Origin: JAZSNL01 sp045536365
Lineage (GTDB): Bacteria; Bacillota_I; Bacilli_A; ML615J-28; CAG-313
Direction of reading: 5' to 3'
NCBI GenBank assembly: GCA_045536365.1
Contig: JAZSNL010000024.1
Location: forward strand, 1-64,000
Length of the DNA stretch: 64,000 nt
In this document: positions 23,656-32,683 of the stretch, piece after piece
Layout: every line of letters begins with the position of its first letter
Numbering within the stretch: the first letter of the stretch is position 1
The notes under the pieces: model-generated
Database searches by the model: none
Told to the model about the DNA's origin: nothing
What the model saw: the letters and a program-made list of their open reading frames with translations, nothing else
Position numbers and translations under genes: made by a program

Positions 23656-25335
23656 ATGGAAAAATATATAGTAGACGGCCAACTTTTTAAAAAGTTAGTT
23701 ATCAATGGCACTACTAACCTTAGAAACAATTACAAGGAAGTAGATGCATTAAACGTTTTCCCAGTTCCAGATGGTGATACAGGTACTAATATGAAGATGA
23801 CAATCGAAGCGGGTGCCAATGAAATTGCTAATAGTGATGAAACTAGTATTGGCGCGCTTTCTAAAATATTATCACGTGGTATGTTAATGGGTGCTAGAGG
23901 TAACTCTGGTGTAATTTTATCACAACTATTTAGAGGTATTTACAAAGGATTAACAGGTTATGATGCTGTAAATGCGGTTGAATTAGGACGTGCATTTGTT
24001 TCAGGTGTTGAACAAGCATATCATGCTGTTTTAAAACCAGTTGAAGGAACAATTCTAACTGTTGCAAAAGATGCAGCTAATAAAGCATTATCAATGGTAG
24101 ATGAAAATACTAGTATTAATGATTATTTTAAATATCATTTAGAAGAAGCTAGAGCTTCATTACAACGTACTCCAGAATTATTAGAAGCTTTAAAGAAAGC
24201 AGGAGTTATTGATAGTGGTGGTGCTGGATATGTATATATCATTGAAGGTATGGATAAAGCAATTAATGGTATTGAAATTGAACCATTAGAAGGAACAACT
24301 TCTACTGTTGCAACTATTGGTAAAGGTTTTAATGCTCATAGTGATTTAGTTTATGGTTATTGTACTGAATTTATTTTACAATTACAACATAAGAAAGTTG
24401 ATATTGCATCATTTGATGTTAGTGTTATCACTGAATACTTATTATCATTAGGTGACAGTATTGTATCATTAAAAGATGAAGATATAGTTAAAGTACATGT
24501 ACATACAAAAACTCCAGGTGCAGTTCTTTCTTTCTGCCAACAATTTGGTGAATTTGTAACTATTAAAATTGAAAACATGTCAGTTCAACATAGTGATGGT
24601 GCTGTTATGGAAGCTCCAACTGAAGAATGTAATTGTCCTGAATGTGTAGAAAACAGAAAAAATTCAGAAAAGAAGAAAATCGCAGTTGTTGCTGTTGCAT
24701 CAGGTGATGGATTAGTTAAAATATTTAAAGAAATGGGTGTTGATTACGTTGTTGAAGGTGGACAAAGTATGAATCCTTCTGCTGAAGATTTCGTTAAAGG
24801 TTTTGATGAACTTAATGCAGAACATATTATTGTTTTCCCTAATAATAGTAATATTGTTTTAACTGCTCAACAAGCAGGTAAATATTATAAGAACGCTCAA
24901 GTACATGTTGTACCAAGTAAAACATTAGCTCAAGGTTATTCTGCTTTAACTATGTTAGATTTAAGTAGTGAAGATATTGAAACAATCTTAGCTGAAATTC
25001 AAGAAGTTATTAGTAATGTAGAAACTGGTTTAATTACATACTCTATTCGTGATGCGGTAGTAGGTGATGTAAATATTAAGGAAGGCGACTATATCGGTAT
25101 TCATAATGGTAAAATTGTTACTTCTAAAGGTGAAAAGTTAGAAGCTGTTAAAGGCTTATTAGAAGCAATTAATCCAGTTGAAAAAGAAATAATAACTATT
25201 ATTTATGGAAAAGATGTAGATCCAGAAGAATTAGAATTAGTTGTTGCTTATTTAGAAGAAAATTACAGCAACTTAGAAGTAGATACTGTCGAAGGAAATC
25301 AAGACATTTACCATTATATTTTATCTATTGAATAA
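23656..25335 (+). CDS. fakA: Fatty acid kinase catalytic subunit FakA (YloV)
   Basis: Phosphorylates fatty acids bound to FakB; the acyl phosphate then feeds PlsX/PlsY phospholipid synthesis. 559 residues. The N-terminal DAK2-type nucleotide domain has FPVPDGDTGTNM and GARGNSGVILSQ. The C-terminal half is DegV-like. A linker near residues 325-330 carries CxCxxC (CNCPEC) followed by a Lys-rich stretch. plsX lies two genes downstream, a fitting metabolic neighbour. The Asp23-family gene usually before fakA is missing. No fakB is in the window. Confidence 0.92.
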   Translation: MEKYIVDGQLFKKLVINGTTNLRNNYKEVDALNVFPVPDGDTGTNMKMTIEAGANEIANSDETSIGALSKILSRGMLMGARGNSGVILSQLFRGIYKGLTGYDAVNAVELGRAFVSGVEQAYHAVLKPVEGTILTVAKDAANKALSMVDENTSINDYFKYHLEEARASLQRTPELLEALKKAGVIDSGGAGYVYIIEGMDKAINGIEIEPLEGTTSTVATIGKGFNAHSDLVYGYCTEFILQLQHKKVDIASFDVSVITEYLLSLGDSIVSLKDEDIVKVHVHTKTPGAVLSFCQQFGEFVTIKIENMSVQHSDGAVMEAPTEECNCPECVENRKNSEKKKIAVVAVASGDGLVKIFKEMGVDYVVEGGQSMNPSAEDFVKGFDELNAEHIIVFPNNSNIVLTAQQAGKYYKNAQVHVVPSKTLAQGYSALTMLDLSSEDIETILAEIQEVISNVETGLITYSIRDAVVGDVNIKEGDYIGIHNGKIVTSKGEKLEAVKGLLEAINPVEKEIITIIYGKDVDPEELELVVAYLEENYSNLEVDTVEGNQDIYHYILSIE

Positions 25336-25342
25336 CATAAGG

Positions 25343-25370
25343 GGTGGAGTTTTGTACTCCGCCTTTACTT
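25343..25370 (+). terminator. Hairpin between fakA and recG
   Basis: 8-bp stem 25343-25350 / 25356-25363 with one T-G pair, TTTGT loop, then a weak T-rich stretch. Likely a partial terminator or attenuator. Confidence 0.5.
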
Positions 25371-25388
25371 TATAGAAAGGAGGCTACC

Positions 25389-27431
25389 ATGATTTTAAAG
25401 AATTTTCTTTTAGATGATGAAGATTATATTATTACTAGATATAAGAATTTACTTAAGAAACAAGGTATTAATACTGTTTATGATTTGTTAATGGAATTCC
25501 CTAGTAAATATGAAGATTATACTTTATCTGATATTGATAATGCTGAACTTGATGTTAATATGGTTTTAGAAGGTACAATTGTAAGTAAAATTACTGTTAA
25601 TTATTTAAAAACTAAATTAACAACAATTACTTTTCAATTAGATGTAGAAGGAAAGAAAATTAGATGTACTATTTTTAATCGTGTCTTTTTAAAAGGAAAA
25701 ATTAATTATGGTAGTGTAATTAGAGTACAAGGTCGTTTTTATCAAAATTTAAATAATTTCACTGTTAATAATTTAATTATATGTGATGAAATAGATCGTG
25801 ATATTGTTCCTGTTTATAGAGTAAAAGATATATCTGAAAGTAAGTATTTAGAAATAATTGAGAAGACGTTTAGAAAATATCGTAATAAAATAGAAGAAAC
25901 TCTTCCTCAAGAGTTTTTAGATAAACATAATTTAATGTCATTAAAAGATACTATTTATACATTACATTTTGCGGGTAATTTAGAAGAAATTGATAAAGCT
26001 TTATATCGTATTAAATATGAAGAATTATTAGGATATCAACTATCAATGAAATATTTAAATTATATGAGAGAAAAAAATAGTATTTGTCCTGTTATTAATT
26101 ATAAACAAGAAATTATTGATGAATTGATTAATTCTTTATCTTACCAATTAACAACGGACCAATTATCAGCAGTAGAAGATATTTTAAAAGATTTAAAATC
26201 TCCTTATGCGATGAATAGATTATTACAAGGTGAAGTTGGTAGTGGAAAAACTATTGTTGCGATGATTGCAATGTTAGCTGTTACTTCAGATAATTTCCAA
26301 GCTGCATTGATGTGTCCAACTGAAATATTATCGAAACAACACTATGAAACTGTGATTGAAACATTAGGTAAATTCCCTCACATTAAAGTAGGAATGTTAA
26401 CAGGTTCAACAAATGTTAAACAACGTAAAGAATTATTAGAACAAATTAAATCAGGTGAAATTAATATTATTATTGGAACTCATGCTTTATTCCAAAAGGA
26501 TGTTGAGTATAAAGATTTAGGTATTGTTATAGCGGATGAAGAACATCGTTTCGGTGTTAAACAAAGAGTGTTAATTAAGAATAAAGGATTAGATGTTAAT
26601 TATTTAAAGATGAGTGCAACACCTATTCCAAGAACACTTGCAATATCAGTTTATGGTGATACTAATATTTCAATAATTAAAACAATGCCAGCTAATAGAA
26701 AACAAGTTATTACTAAGTATGTTTCTGAAGGTGAAAAGAAATTAGTAGTAGAACATATGAAAAAAGAAATTAAAGAAGGACATCAAATATATGTTGTTAC
26801 TCCTTTAATTGATGAATCAGATGCTCTTGCTACAGCAAATGCAAATGAGATATATATGAAGATGACAGAATATTTTAGTTCTATTGCAAAAGTAGGATTA
26901 ATACATGGTAAATTAAAAGCTCAAGAAAAAGAAGATATAATGAATAGTTTCTTAAATAAAGAAATAGATATTCTTGTTGCAACAAGTATTATTGAAGTAG
27001 GTGTTAATGTCGTTAACGCAACAACTATCATTGTATTAGGAGCAGAAAGATTTGGTGTTGCTACATTACATCAATTACGTGGACGTGTAATGAGAAGTGA
27101 TGCTGTTCCATATTGTTTCTTAATTCCAGAAAAAACAACTGAATTAAGTGATGAAAGATTAAAAATGGTAGAAAATAATACAGATGGATTTGCTTTAGCT
27201 GAATATGATTTATTAAATAGAGGACCAGGTGAGTTTTTTGGTTCTAAACAATCTGGTTCAATGAATTTTAAATATAGTGATTTATTAAAAGATAATGATA
27301 TATTAGAAATTGCAAATTCTGATTCAGAAATAATAATGAAATCGAATGATTTATTTAATAGTTCTGAATATAAATATTTATATAATTACGTTCATCAAAA
27401 TTATTTGATGAAGATAACCGAATTAGACTAG
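25389..27431 (+). CDS. recG: ATP-dependent DNA helicase RecG
   Basis: Branch-migration helicase that remodels stalled forks and Holliday junctions. 680 residues from ATG 25389, chosen for the AAAGGAGG at 25376-25383; the longer frame would start inside the preceding hairpin. An N-terminal wedge/OB domain (FNRVFLKGKINYGSVIRVQG) precedes the SF2 motor: GEVGSGKT (motif I), DEEHRFGVKQR (motif II), SATPIPRTLA (III), TSIIEVGVNV and QLRGRVMRS (V, VI). It is followed by plsX after 9 bp. Confidence 0.95.
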   Translation: MILKNFLLDDEDYIITRYKNLLKKQGINTVYDLLMEFPSKYEDYTLSDIDNAELDVNMVLEGTIVSKITVNYLKTKLTTITFQLDVEGKKIRCTIFNRVFLKGKINYGSVIRVQGRFYQNLNNFTVNNLIICDEIDRDIVPVYRVKDISESKYLEIIEKTFRKYRNKIEETLPQEFLDKHNLMSLKDTIYTLHFAGNLEEIDKALYRIKYEELLGYQLSMKYLNYMREKNSICPVINYKQEIIDELINSLSYQLTTDQLSAVEDILKDLKSPYAMNRLLQGEVGSGKTIVAMIAMLAVTSDNFQAALMCPTEILSKQHYETVIETLGKFPHIKVGMLTGSTNVKQRKELLEQIKSGEINIIIGTHALFQKDVEYKDLGIVIADEEHRFGVKQRVLIKNKGLDVNYLKMSATPIPRTLAISVYGDTNISIIKTMPANRKQVITKYVSEGEKKLVVEHMKKEIKEGHQIYVVTPLIDESDALATANANEIYMKMTEYFSSIAKVGLIHGKLKAQEKEDIMNSFLNKEIDILVATSIIEVGVNVVNATTIIVLGAERFGVATLHQLRGRVMRSDAVPYCFLIPEKTTELSDERLKMVENNTDGFALAEYDLLNRGPGEFFGSKQSGSMNFKYSDLLKDNDILEIANSDSEIIMKSNDLFNSSEYKYLYNYVHQNYLMKITELD

Positions 27432-27440
27432 GAGGTTTTT

Positions 27441-28481
27441 ATGAGTAAAAAAGTTATAAGATTAGCAGTAGATGCTATGGGTGGAGATTTTGGATTAGAT
27501 ACTACAATTAAAGGTTCAATTGATGCTGTAAAACAATTTTCTGATCTTGAATTAGTATTATATGGTGATGAAGAAAAGATTAATGAACATTTAAAAAAGA
27601 ATAATTTGAAATTAAATAATCGTATTTCAATCGTTCATTCTCCTAAAGTGGTAGATATGGGAGAACATGAACCTATTGCTGAAATTAAAAGAAATAAAGA
27701 TAGCTCATTAGTAATGGCATTTAGTGCTGTTAAAAAACAAGAAGTTCATGGTGTTGTTACATCAGGACCTACTCAATGTGTTATTATTGCGGGTATGATG
27801 GTTATTAGAAGATTACCTGGTATGAAGCGTTTAGCTCTTTGTCCTAATATGCCTACATTTAATCCAAAGGGAACATTATTATTAGATTGCGGAGCTAATA
27901 CAAGTATTAGACCTGAACATATTGTTCAATATGCTCAATTTGCAAATATATATGTTCAATCTACAAAAGGTATTAAAGAACCTAAATGTTATTTATTAAA
28001 TATTGGTGTTGAACCAGGAAAAGGCCGTGAATTAGAACAACAAACTTATGATTTATTACAACAAGCACCTTTAAATTTCTGTGGTAATATTGAACCTAAA
28101 GAAATACCTATGAGTGATGCTGATATTGTTGTTACAGATGGTTTTTCAGGTAATATTGCGATGAAGAGTTTTGAAGGAGCGTTAAAAGCAGCAGGTGCTG
28201 TTTTAAAGAAAGAAATTAATTCTTCATTAGGCGGTAAGATAGGTTATATATTTATGAGAAAAAATATAAATCGTTTTAAAGATTTCTTTAATGCAGATAA
28301 AGTAGGTGGAGCTATCTTATTTGGTGTAGATGGTGTAGTTGTTAAAGCGCATGGTTCTAGTAATGCTTTTGCATTTACAAACGCAATTGCTCTTGCAAGA
28401 AAAGCTGTAGAAGGTGAAGTTATTGATAAGATGAGAGATTATTTAGTTGAAAATCCAATTGAGGTAACTGATGAAAATTAA
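27441..28481 (+). CDS. plsX: Phosphate acyltransferase PlsX
   Basis: Makes acyl phosphate from acyl-ACP for phosphatidic acid synthesis; peripheral membrane enzyme. 346 residues. DAMGGDFGLD at the N-terminus, ALCPNMPT, LLDCGAN, NIGVEPGKGREL, DADIVVTDGFSGNIAMK and the late GVDGVVVKAHGSSN are family motifs. The usual neighbours fapR, fabD, fabG and acpP are absent; rnc follows with an 11-bp overlap. Confidence 0.95.
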   Translation: MSKKVIRLAVDAMGGDFGLDTTIKGSIDAVKQFSDLELVLYGDEEKINEHLKKNNLKLNNRISIVHSPKVVDMGEHEPIAEIKRNKDSSLVMAFSAVKKQEVHGVVTSGPTQCVIIAGMMVIRRLPGMKRLALCPNMPTFNPKGTLLLDCGANTSIRPEHIVQYAQFANIYVQSTKGIKEPKCYLLNIGVEPGKGRELEQQTYDLLQQAPLNFCGNIEPKEIPMSDADIVVTDGFSGNIAMKSFEGALKAAGAVLKKEINSSLGGKIGYIFMRKNINRFKDFFNADKVGGAILFGVDGVVVKAHGSSNAFAFTNAIALARKAVEGEVIDKMRDYLVENPIEVTDEN

Positions 28482-29160
28482 TGTTAATTTATTAAATAAA
28501 ATATTAAAAAAATATAATATTGAAGTTAATAGATACAACGAATTCTTACTTGCAATGACACATTCTTCTTATGCAAATGAACATCAATTACCTAGTAATG
28601 AAAGAATTGAATTTCTAGGAGATTCTATTTTAGGTTTCTTAGTAGCTGAATATATATATCAAACATTTACAAAAGTACCTGAAGGTAAAATGAGTAAAAT
28701 CCGTGCAACCTATGTTTGTGAAGAAGCTAATGCTAATTACGCAAGAACAATGGGAATCGATAAGTTATTACTTTTAGGTAAAGGAGAAGAACAAAGTGGC
28801 GGAAGAACAAGAAATGCTGTTTTGTCTGATGCCTTTGAATGTTTTCTAGGTGCTGTATATTTAACTAACGGAATAAATGATGTTAGAGAAATCTTAAAAA
28901 TAGAAGTTTTTCCGCATATTCTTGCAGAAGATGATCAACAATTTGTTGACTACAAAAGTAAGCTTCAAGAATATGTTCAATCAGAAAGTCGTTCTGAATT
29001 AGTATATAAACTAGATAATGTAGAAGGACCTCCACATAATAGATTATTTACTATATCAGTTTATATTGATAATATTAAATATGGTACAGGTGTAGGTAAA
29101 ACTAAAAAACAAGCAGAACAAGAAGCTGCTAAATCTGCTCTTGCAAAAATGGCTGCATAG
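28471..29160 (+). CDS. rnc: Ribonuclease III
   Basis: Double-strand RNA endonuclease for rRNA processing. 229 residues. The signature NERIEFLGDSIL and the second catalytic Glu in DAFECFLGAVYL are present, followed by a C-terminal dsRNA-binding domain (DYKSKLQEYVQS ... KKQAEQEAAKSAL). Its start overlaps plsX by 11 bp, implying coupling. A strong terminator ends the operon; smc and ftsY, usual next genes, are not here. Confidence 0.96.
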   Translation: MKINVNLLNKILKKYNIEVNRYNEFLLAMTHSSYANEHQLPSNERIEFLGDSILGFLVAEYIYQTFTKVPEGKMSKIRATYVCEEANANYARTMGIDKLLLLGKGEEQSGGRTRNAVLSDAFECFLGAVYLTNGINDVREILKIEVFPHILAEDDQQFVDYKSKLQEYVQSESRSELVYKLDNVEGPPHNRLFTISVYIDNIKYGTGVGKTKKQAEQEAAKSALAKMAA

Positions 29161-29161
29161 T

Positions 29162-29190
29162 AAAACCACGTATAAACGTGGTTTTTTATT
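29162..29190 (+). terminator. Terminator after rnc
   Basis: 10-bp stem 29162-29171 / 29176-29185, ATAA loop, T-run. Confidence 0.88.
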
Positions 29191-29216
29191 ATATAAAATA
29201 AATAAAACAAAAATTA

Positions 29217-29225
29217 TGGTATAAT
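29217..29225 (+). promoter_or_regulatory. Extended -10 promoter of the trmN6-like gene
   Basis: TGG immediately before TATAAT (29220-29225); no good -35 is seen. Confidence 0.55.
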
Positions 29226-29248
29226 ATATATAATGAGAGGAAATATAT

Positions 29249-29908
29249 ATGAGCATAACATTAGACTATTTACCAAAACATAAAGAATTAAAAATATACC
29301 AAGATGATCAAATGATTAGAATTAATACTGATACAATGGTATTAGGTGAGTTTTTAGAAGTATATAAAAAAGACACAGTATTAGATATAGGAACTAATAA
29401 CGGTGCCTTATTAATATATGCAAATATGTTTAAACCTAAAAAATTAATAGGTTTAGATATAAATGAAGAAGCTTTAAAAATAGCAAAAATGAATATGGAA
29501 TTACATCATATTGAAAACTATGAACTTATTTGTCATGATGCAGTGACATATGAGGGAGAAAAAGTTGATGTGATTATTTGTAATCCTCCTTATTTTAAAA
29601 CAAAAGAAGAAGAAAAATGTGATAATCCATATCTTGCTCTTGCAAAACACGAAGGTAATTTAAAATTAGATAATCTAATTAATACTATTGATAAAAATAT
29701 TAAAACTGGTGGTACATTATTTTTCTTATTTCAGACTTCTAGATTAAATGAAGTTTTATTAGAACTTAATAAACATAAATTTAATATTAAGACAATGAAG
29801 TTTGTGTATGATAAGAATAAAGAATATTCTAATGTGTTTTTAATTAAAGCCATAAAAGGTGGATTGCCAGGAATGGTAGTTGAAAAACCTATTATTATTG
29901 AAAGATAA
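29249..29908 (+). CDS. tRNA1(Val) A37 N6-methyltransferase-like protein
   Basis: 219 residues, Rossmann-fold SAM methyltransferase. Motif I LDIGTNNGALL lies near residue 48 and the amino-methyltransferase motif IV ICNPPYF near residue 112, both typical of the TrmN6/YabB family. The conserved N-terminal IYQDDQMIRINTDTMVLGEFL also fits. Target is inferred from family. Its stop overlaps the convergent cse60-like gene by 14 bp. Confidence 0.85.
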   Translation: MSITLDYLPKHKELKIYQDDQMIRINTDTMVLGEFLEVYKKDTVLDIGTNNGALLIYANMFKPKKLIGLDINEEALKIAKMNMELHHIENYELICHDAVTYEGEKVDVIICNPPYFKTKEEEKCDNPYLALAKHEGNLKLDNLINTIDKNIKTGGTLFFLFQTSRLNEVLLELNKHKFNIKTMKFVYDKNKEYSNVFLIKAIKGGLPGMVVEKPIIIER

Positions 29909-30068
29909 GCAAAGCCGAAAAACAATATATTTGTTCTCTACCATCATAAAAAGTAGATACACTATATTTTATATCTTTTAGATTTAGATCTTTATTTTCT
30001 GATAGGAAATCGTTTATTGCGATTTCTAAATCAATTTCAGTATCACAATCAAATATTTTAACGAACAA
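29895..30068 (-). CDS. Sporulation protein Cse60-like
   Basis: A small minus-strand gene. From TTG 30068 it encodes 57 residues beginning MFVKIFDCDTEIDLE, with DIKYSVSTFYDGREQIYCFSAL at the C-terminus. The B. subtilis sigma-E-dependent Cse60 has the same length and the same DIKYSVTTF...QIFCFSA core as I recall it. GGTG seven nt upstream fits TTG; an in-frame ATG at 30080 would add four residues but lies in the terminator stem. It follows nth on the same strand and overlaps the trmN6-like stop by 14 bp. Biochemical function is unknown even in Bacillus. Confidence 0.75.
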   Translation of the reverse strand: MFVKIFDCDTEIDLEIAINDFLSENKDLNLKDIKYSVSTFYDGREQIYCFSALLIFQ

Positions 30069-30101
30069 AAAAATCACCATTATTATTATTGGTGATTTTT
30101 T
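30067..30101 (-). terminator. Terminator after nth, overlapping the cse60 start region
   Basis: Stem 30067-30079 / 30090-30101 with an AT-rich loop and T-runs on both strands. The nth stop lies in one arm; the GGTG and TTG of the Cse60-like gene lie in and beside the other. Confidence 0.75.
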
Positions 30102-30732
30102 ATATTTTATACTTACATTCTTTATGAAAACATTCATTACATCGAGGTTTTTTAGCAGTACAGAAGTATCTTCCAAAAAATAGTAAATAATGATGTCCTT
30201 TATGCCAATCTTTTTGTTCTATTAAACCCATTAATTCTAATTCTACTTCTAAAACACTTTTATTGTTTTCTACTAAATCCAATCTTTTTGAAACTCTTTC
30301 TACGTGTGTATCTACAGCAATTCTAGGGATATTAAATCCTTCCGCTAATACAACATTAGCTGTTTTTCTTCCTACACCAGGTAGTGATGTTAAATCTTCA
30401 AAGTTATCAGGAACTTTCATATTGAAGTCTTGACATATCTTTTTTGATAAATTAATTATATTAGTAGATTTATTCTTATATAAACCAATTGGTTTAATTA
30501 TACTCATAACATCTTCTAAAGATGCTTCTGCAAGTTTATCAACAGTAGGGTATTTAGAGAATAATAAAGGTGTAACTTTATTAACTGAAACATCTGTTGT
30601 TTGAGCACTTAATACAACTGCTATTAATAACTCATAGGTGTTATGATATATTAATTCGCATCCTGCATTAGGAAATAGTATTTTTATTTCAGATAAAACG
30701 TGGTTACACCATAATTTTTTATTTTTTAACAT
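30100..30732 (-). CDS. nth: Endonuclease III
   Basis: Bifunctional DNA glycosylase/AP lyase for oxidised pyrimidines. 210 residues from ATG 30732. The helix-hairpin-helix LPGVGRKTANVV contains the catalytic Lys and VDTHVERVSKRL the catalytic Asp. The iron-sulfur loop is CTAKKPRCNECFHKEC, spaced 6-2-4 instead of the usual 6-2-5. The start overlaps dnaD by 14 bp with no clear ribosome site, so translation is probably coupled. dnaD-nth order is that of Bacillus. Confidence 0.92.
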   Translation of the reverse strand: MLKNKKLWCNHVLSEIKILFPNAGCELIYHNTYELLIAVVLSAQTTDVSVNKVTPLLFSKYPTVDKLAEASLEDVMSIIKPIGLYKNKSTNIINLSKKICQDFNMKVPDNFEDLTSLPGVGRKTANVVLAEGFNIPRIAVDTHVERVSKRLDLVENNKSVLEVELELMGLIEQKDWHKGHHYLLFFGRYFCTAKKPRCNECFHKECKYKI

Positions 30733-31339
30733 AGATGTTTGCAAGTAATTCAGCGCCTTCTTCATCAATTTCATCTACTGTTTCTCTTTGTTTATGTCTG
30801 CTTGCAAGTATTGCGTCGGCATATCTTAGATGTAGTTTTTTAGCTTTTAAACTATCAAGAATGGCTTCTTTAATGTCTTCTATTGGATATCCTAAGTCTA
30901 ACCAGTTATTAATTATAACAAGATCGTTATTATTAACAGGTCTTCCGTAGGAACTTTCGATGTATGATATTATTATTTGAAGTTGTTCTTTTCTTTCTAA
31001 TTCTTTATTTTCTTGTGTATCTTCATCGATTGCTTCACCTAGTTTATCAATTAGGTTATCAATGTTAAAGTATTCTTTATGATCTTCTTGAATAGTTAAT
31101 TCAATAAATCCTTTTTGAATAAGTCCTAAGATTACATTAGATAATTCGTTTTCTGTAAGACTCATTTTTTTTGTTAAATCAGAAATTAATAGTTGTTGAT
31201 TGTTTTCTTCTTGTTGATTATAAAGCAGTAATAATAACATTGCTTCTGCTTCAGTTAATTTTAATTTAGAATAGTTATTAATTAATGTATTAACAAAAGG
31301 TATGGTTTTCGATTTAATTAATTTGCCCATTTTATTCAT
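30719..31339 (-). CDS. dnaD: Replication initiation/restart protein DnaD
   Basis: 206 residues. An N-terminal winged-helix domain (LTEAEAMLLLLLYN, LLISDLTKKMSLTENEL) and a C-terminal DnaD/DnaB2 helical domain with GRPVNNNDLVIINNWL and the YADAIL motif. Recruits the replicative helicase with DnaB and DnaI during initiation and restart. Start ATG 31339 follows GAGG with 8-nt spacing; an extended -10 (TGATATAAT) lies upstream on this strand. Confidence 0.9.
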   Translation of the reverse strand: MNKMGKLIKSKTIPFVNTLINNYSKLKLTEAEAMLLLLLYNQQEENNQQLLISDLTKKMSLTENELSNVILGLIQKGFIELTIQEDHKEYFNIDNLIDKLGEAIDEDTQENKELERKEQLQIIISYIESSYGRPVNNNDLVIINNWLDLGYPIEDIKEAILDSLKAKKLHLRYADAILASRHKQRETVDEIDEEGAELLANIYVKK

Positions 31340-31440
31340 AATATTACCTCGTTTTTATATTAATGACATTATATCACAAATTATTAAAAAACGCTATAAA
31401 TACATTTATTTTTATTTTGTAAAAAAAAATCTTTATTTAT

Positions 31441-31469
31441 TTGATAAACTTGTATAAATTTGGTATAAT
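31441..31469 (+). promoter_or_regulatory. Sigma-A promoter of the nucleoside-importer lipoprotein
   Basis: TTGATA 31441-31446, 17-bp spacer, TATAAT 31464-31469, extended TGG. Confidence 0.8.
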
Positions 31470-31514
31470 AAAAGTGTGGAAACACGGAAAAAAATAATTG
31501 GAGGAAATTTAAAA

Positions 31515-32624
31515 ATGAAAAAAGTATTTTTAAGCTTAATCGCTGTTTTTGCTTGTTTCGCTTTAGTAGCTTGTGGCGGAACTAAAGATGAAGGCGGATA
31601 TGATTATGATGCTATTCCTGACCAAATGGAAGCAGAAAGTTATCAAATCGCATTCGTTACTGATATTGGTCAATTAAAAGATAAATCATTTAACCAAGGT
31701 ACTTGGGAAGGCGTTAAGAGATACGCTCATGAAAATGGTAAAACTTATAAATATTATCAACCTGCAAATGCTGATGCAGCTACAGATGATGACAGATATG
31801 ATGCTATGAGAGCAGCTGTTGAAAATGGTGCTGAAATTATCGTTTGTGCTGGTTTCATGCAAGGAAATGCTTTAGGAAAAGCAGCAGCTGAATTCACAGA
31901 TGTTAAATTTGTATTCATCGATGGTTGGACTGCTGGATTCCCAACAAACGTAACTGCAGTTGTTTTCAAAGAAGAACAATCTGGTTACTTAGCAGGTTAT
32001 GCAGCTGTTAAAGAAGGTTATACTAAACTTGGATTCTCTGGCGGCGGCGGTGGTGCTAACCCTGCATGTCAAAGATTCGGTTATGGTTACTTACAAGGTG
32101 CTAATGATGCAGCTAAAGAATTAGGTATCGAAGTTGAAGTTAAATATAGCTGGTCATATGGTTCAGCATTCAGTGCTTCTCCAGAATTAAAAGCTTTATT
32201 AGACGGTTGGTATGCAGCTGGTACTGAAGTTATTTTCTCTTGTGGTGGTTCTATGTGCTTAAGCGCATTCGCTGCAGCTGATGAAAATGATGGTAAAGTT
32301 ATCGGTGTTGACGTTGACCAATCTGGTGATTCTACAACTGTTATCACTTCTGCTATGAAAGGCTTAAGAGAAGGTACTATGTTCGCTTTAGAAAAATACT
32401 TTGATGGCAAATGGGATGAAATCGGCGGTAAAGATGCTAACTTAGGTGCTGAATCTGATGCAGTTGGTCTTCCTACTGACACTTGGTCATTAGAAAACTT
32501 CTCTGTTGAAGATTATGAAAAATTATTTGAAGATATCAAATCTGGTAAAGTTTCTGTAGACAACAACGTTGTAGGCGCTGAAACTAAAGAATACTCTAAC
32601 TTAAAAGTTGAAGTTATTGAATAA
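31515..32624 (+). CDS. bmpA: BMP-family nucleoside-binding lipoprotein
   Basis: 369 residues. Substrate-binding lipoprotein (BmpA/PnrA/Med family) of a nucleoside ABC importer. Signal peptide and lipobox FALVAC, then GGTKDEGG. Family motifs are FVTDIGQLKDKSFNQ near the N-terminus, GVKRYA, ICAGFMQG, FIDGW and GYLAGYAAV, and VIGVDVDQSGDS for the ligand pocket. GGAGG supports ATG 31515. Codons here are visibly richer in C/G third positions than in neighbours, as in the translation-factor genes, suggesting high expression. A terminator separates it from the ATPase gene. Confidence 0.93.
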   Translation: MKKVFLSLIAVFACFALVACGGTKDEGGYDYDAIPDQMEAESYQIAFVTDIGQLKDKSFNQGTWEGVKRYAHENGKTYKYYQPANADAATDDDRYDAMRAAVENGAEIIVCAGFMQGNALGKAAAEFTDVKFVFIDGWTAGFPTNVTAVVFKEEQSGYLAGYAAVKEGYTKLGFSGGGGGANPACQRFGYGYLQGANDAAKELGIEVEVKYSWSYGSAFSASPELKALLDGWYAAGTEVIFSCGGSMCLSAFAAADENDGKVIGVDVDQSGDSTTVITSAMKGLREGTMFALEKYFDGKWDEIGGKDANLGAESDAVGLPTDTWSLENFSVEDYEKLFEDIKSGKVSVDNNVVGAETKEYSNLKVEVIE

Positions 32625-32639
32625 TTAAAATTTGAAACT

Positions 32640-32676
32640 AAGATGTTAAGGATTTTTCCTTGACATCTTTTTTTTT
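32640..32676 (+). terminator. Terminator after bmpA
   Basis: 13-bp stem 32640-32652 / 32657-32669 with one T-G pair and a T-run. The importer's remaining genes have a separate promoter, so the lipoprotein can be made in excess. Confidence 0.85.
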
Positions 32677-32683
32677 ACATATT

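Noticed and set aside
30069..30176. 93-residue minus-strand version of the Cse60-like protein
   Set aside because: The extra N-terminal residues overlap nth coding and the terminator stem and have no counterpart in Cse60.
30735..30950. Plus-strand frame opposite dnaD
   Set aside because: Low-complexity Ser/Leu shadow of the dnaD coding strand without ribosome site.
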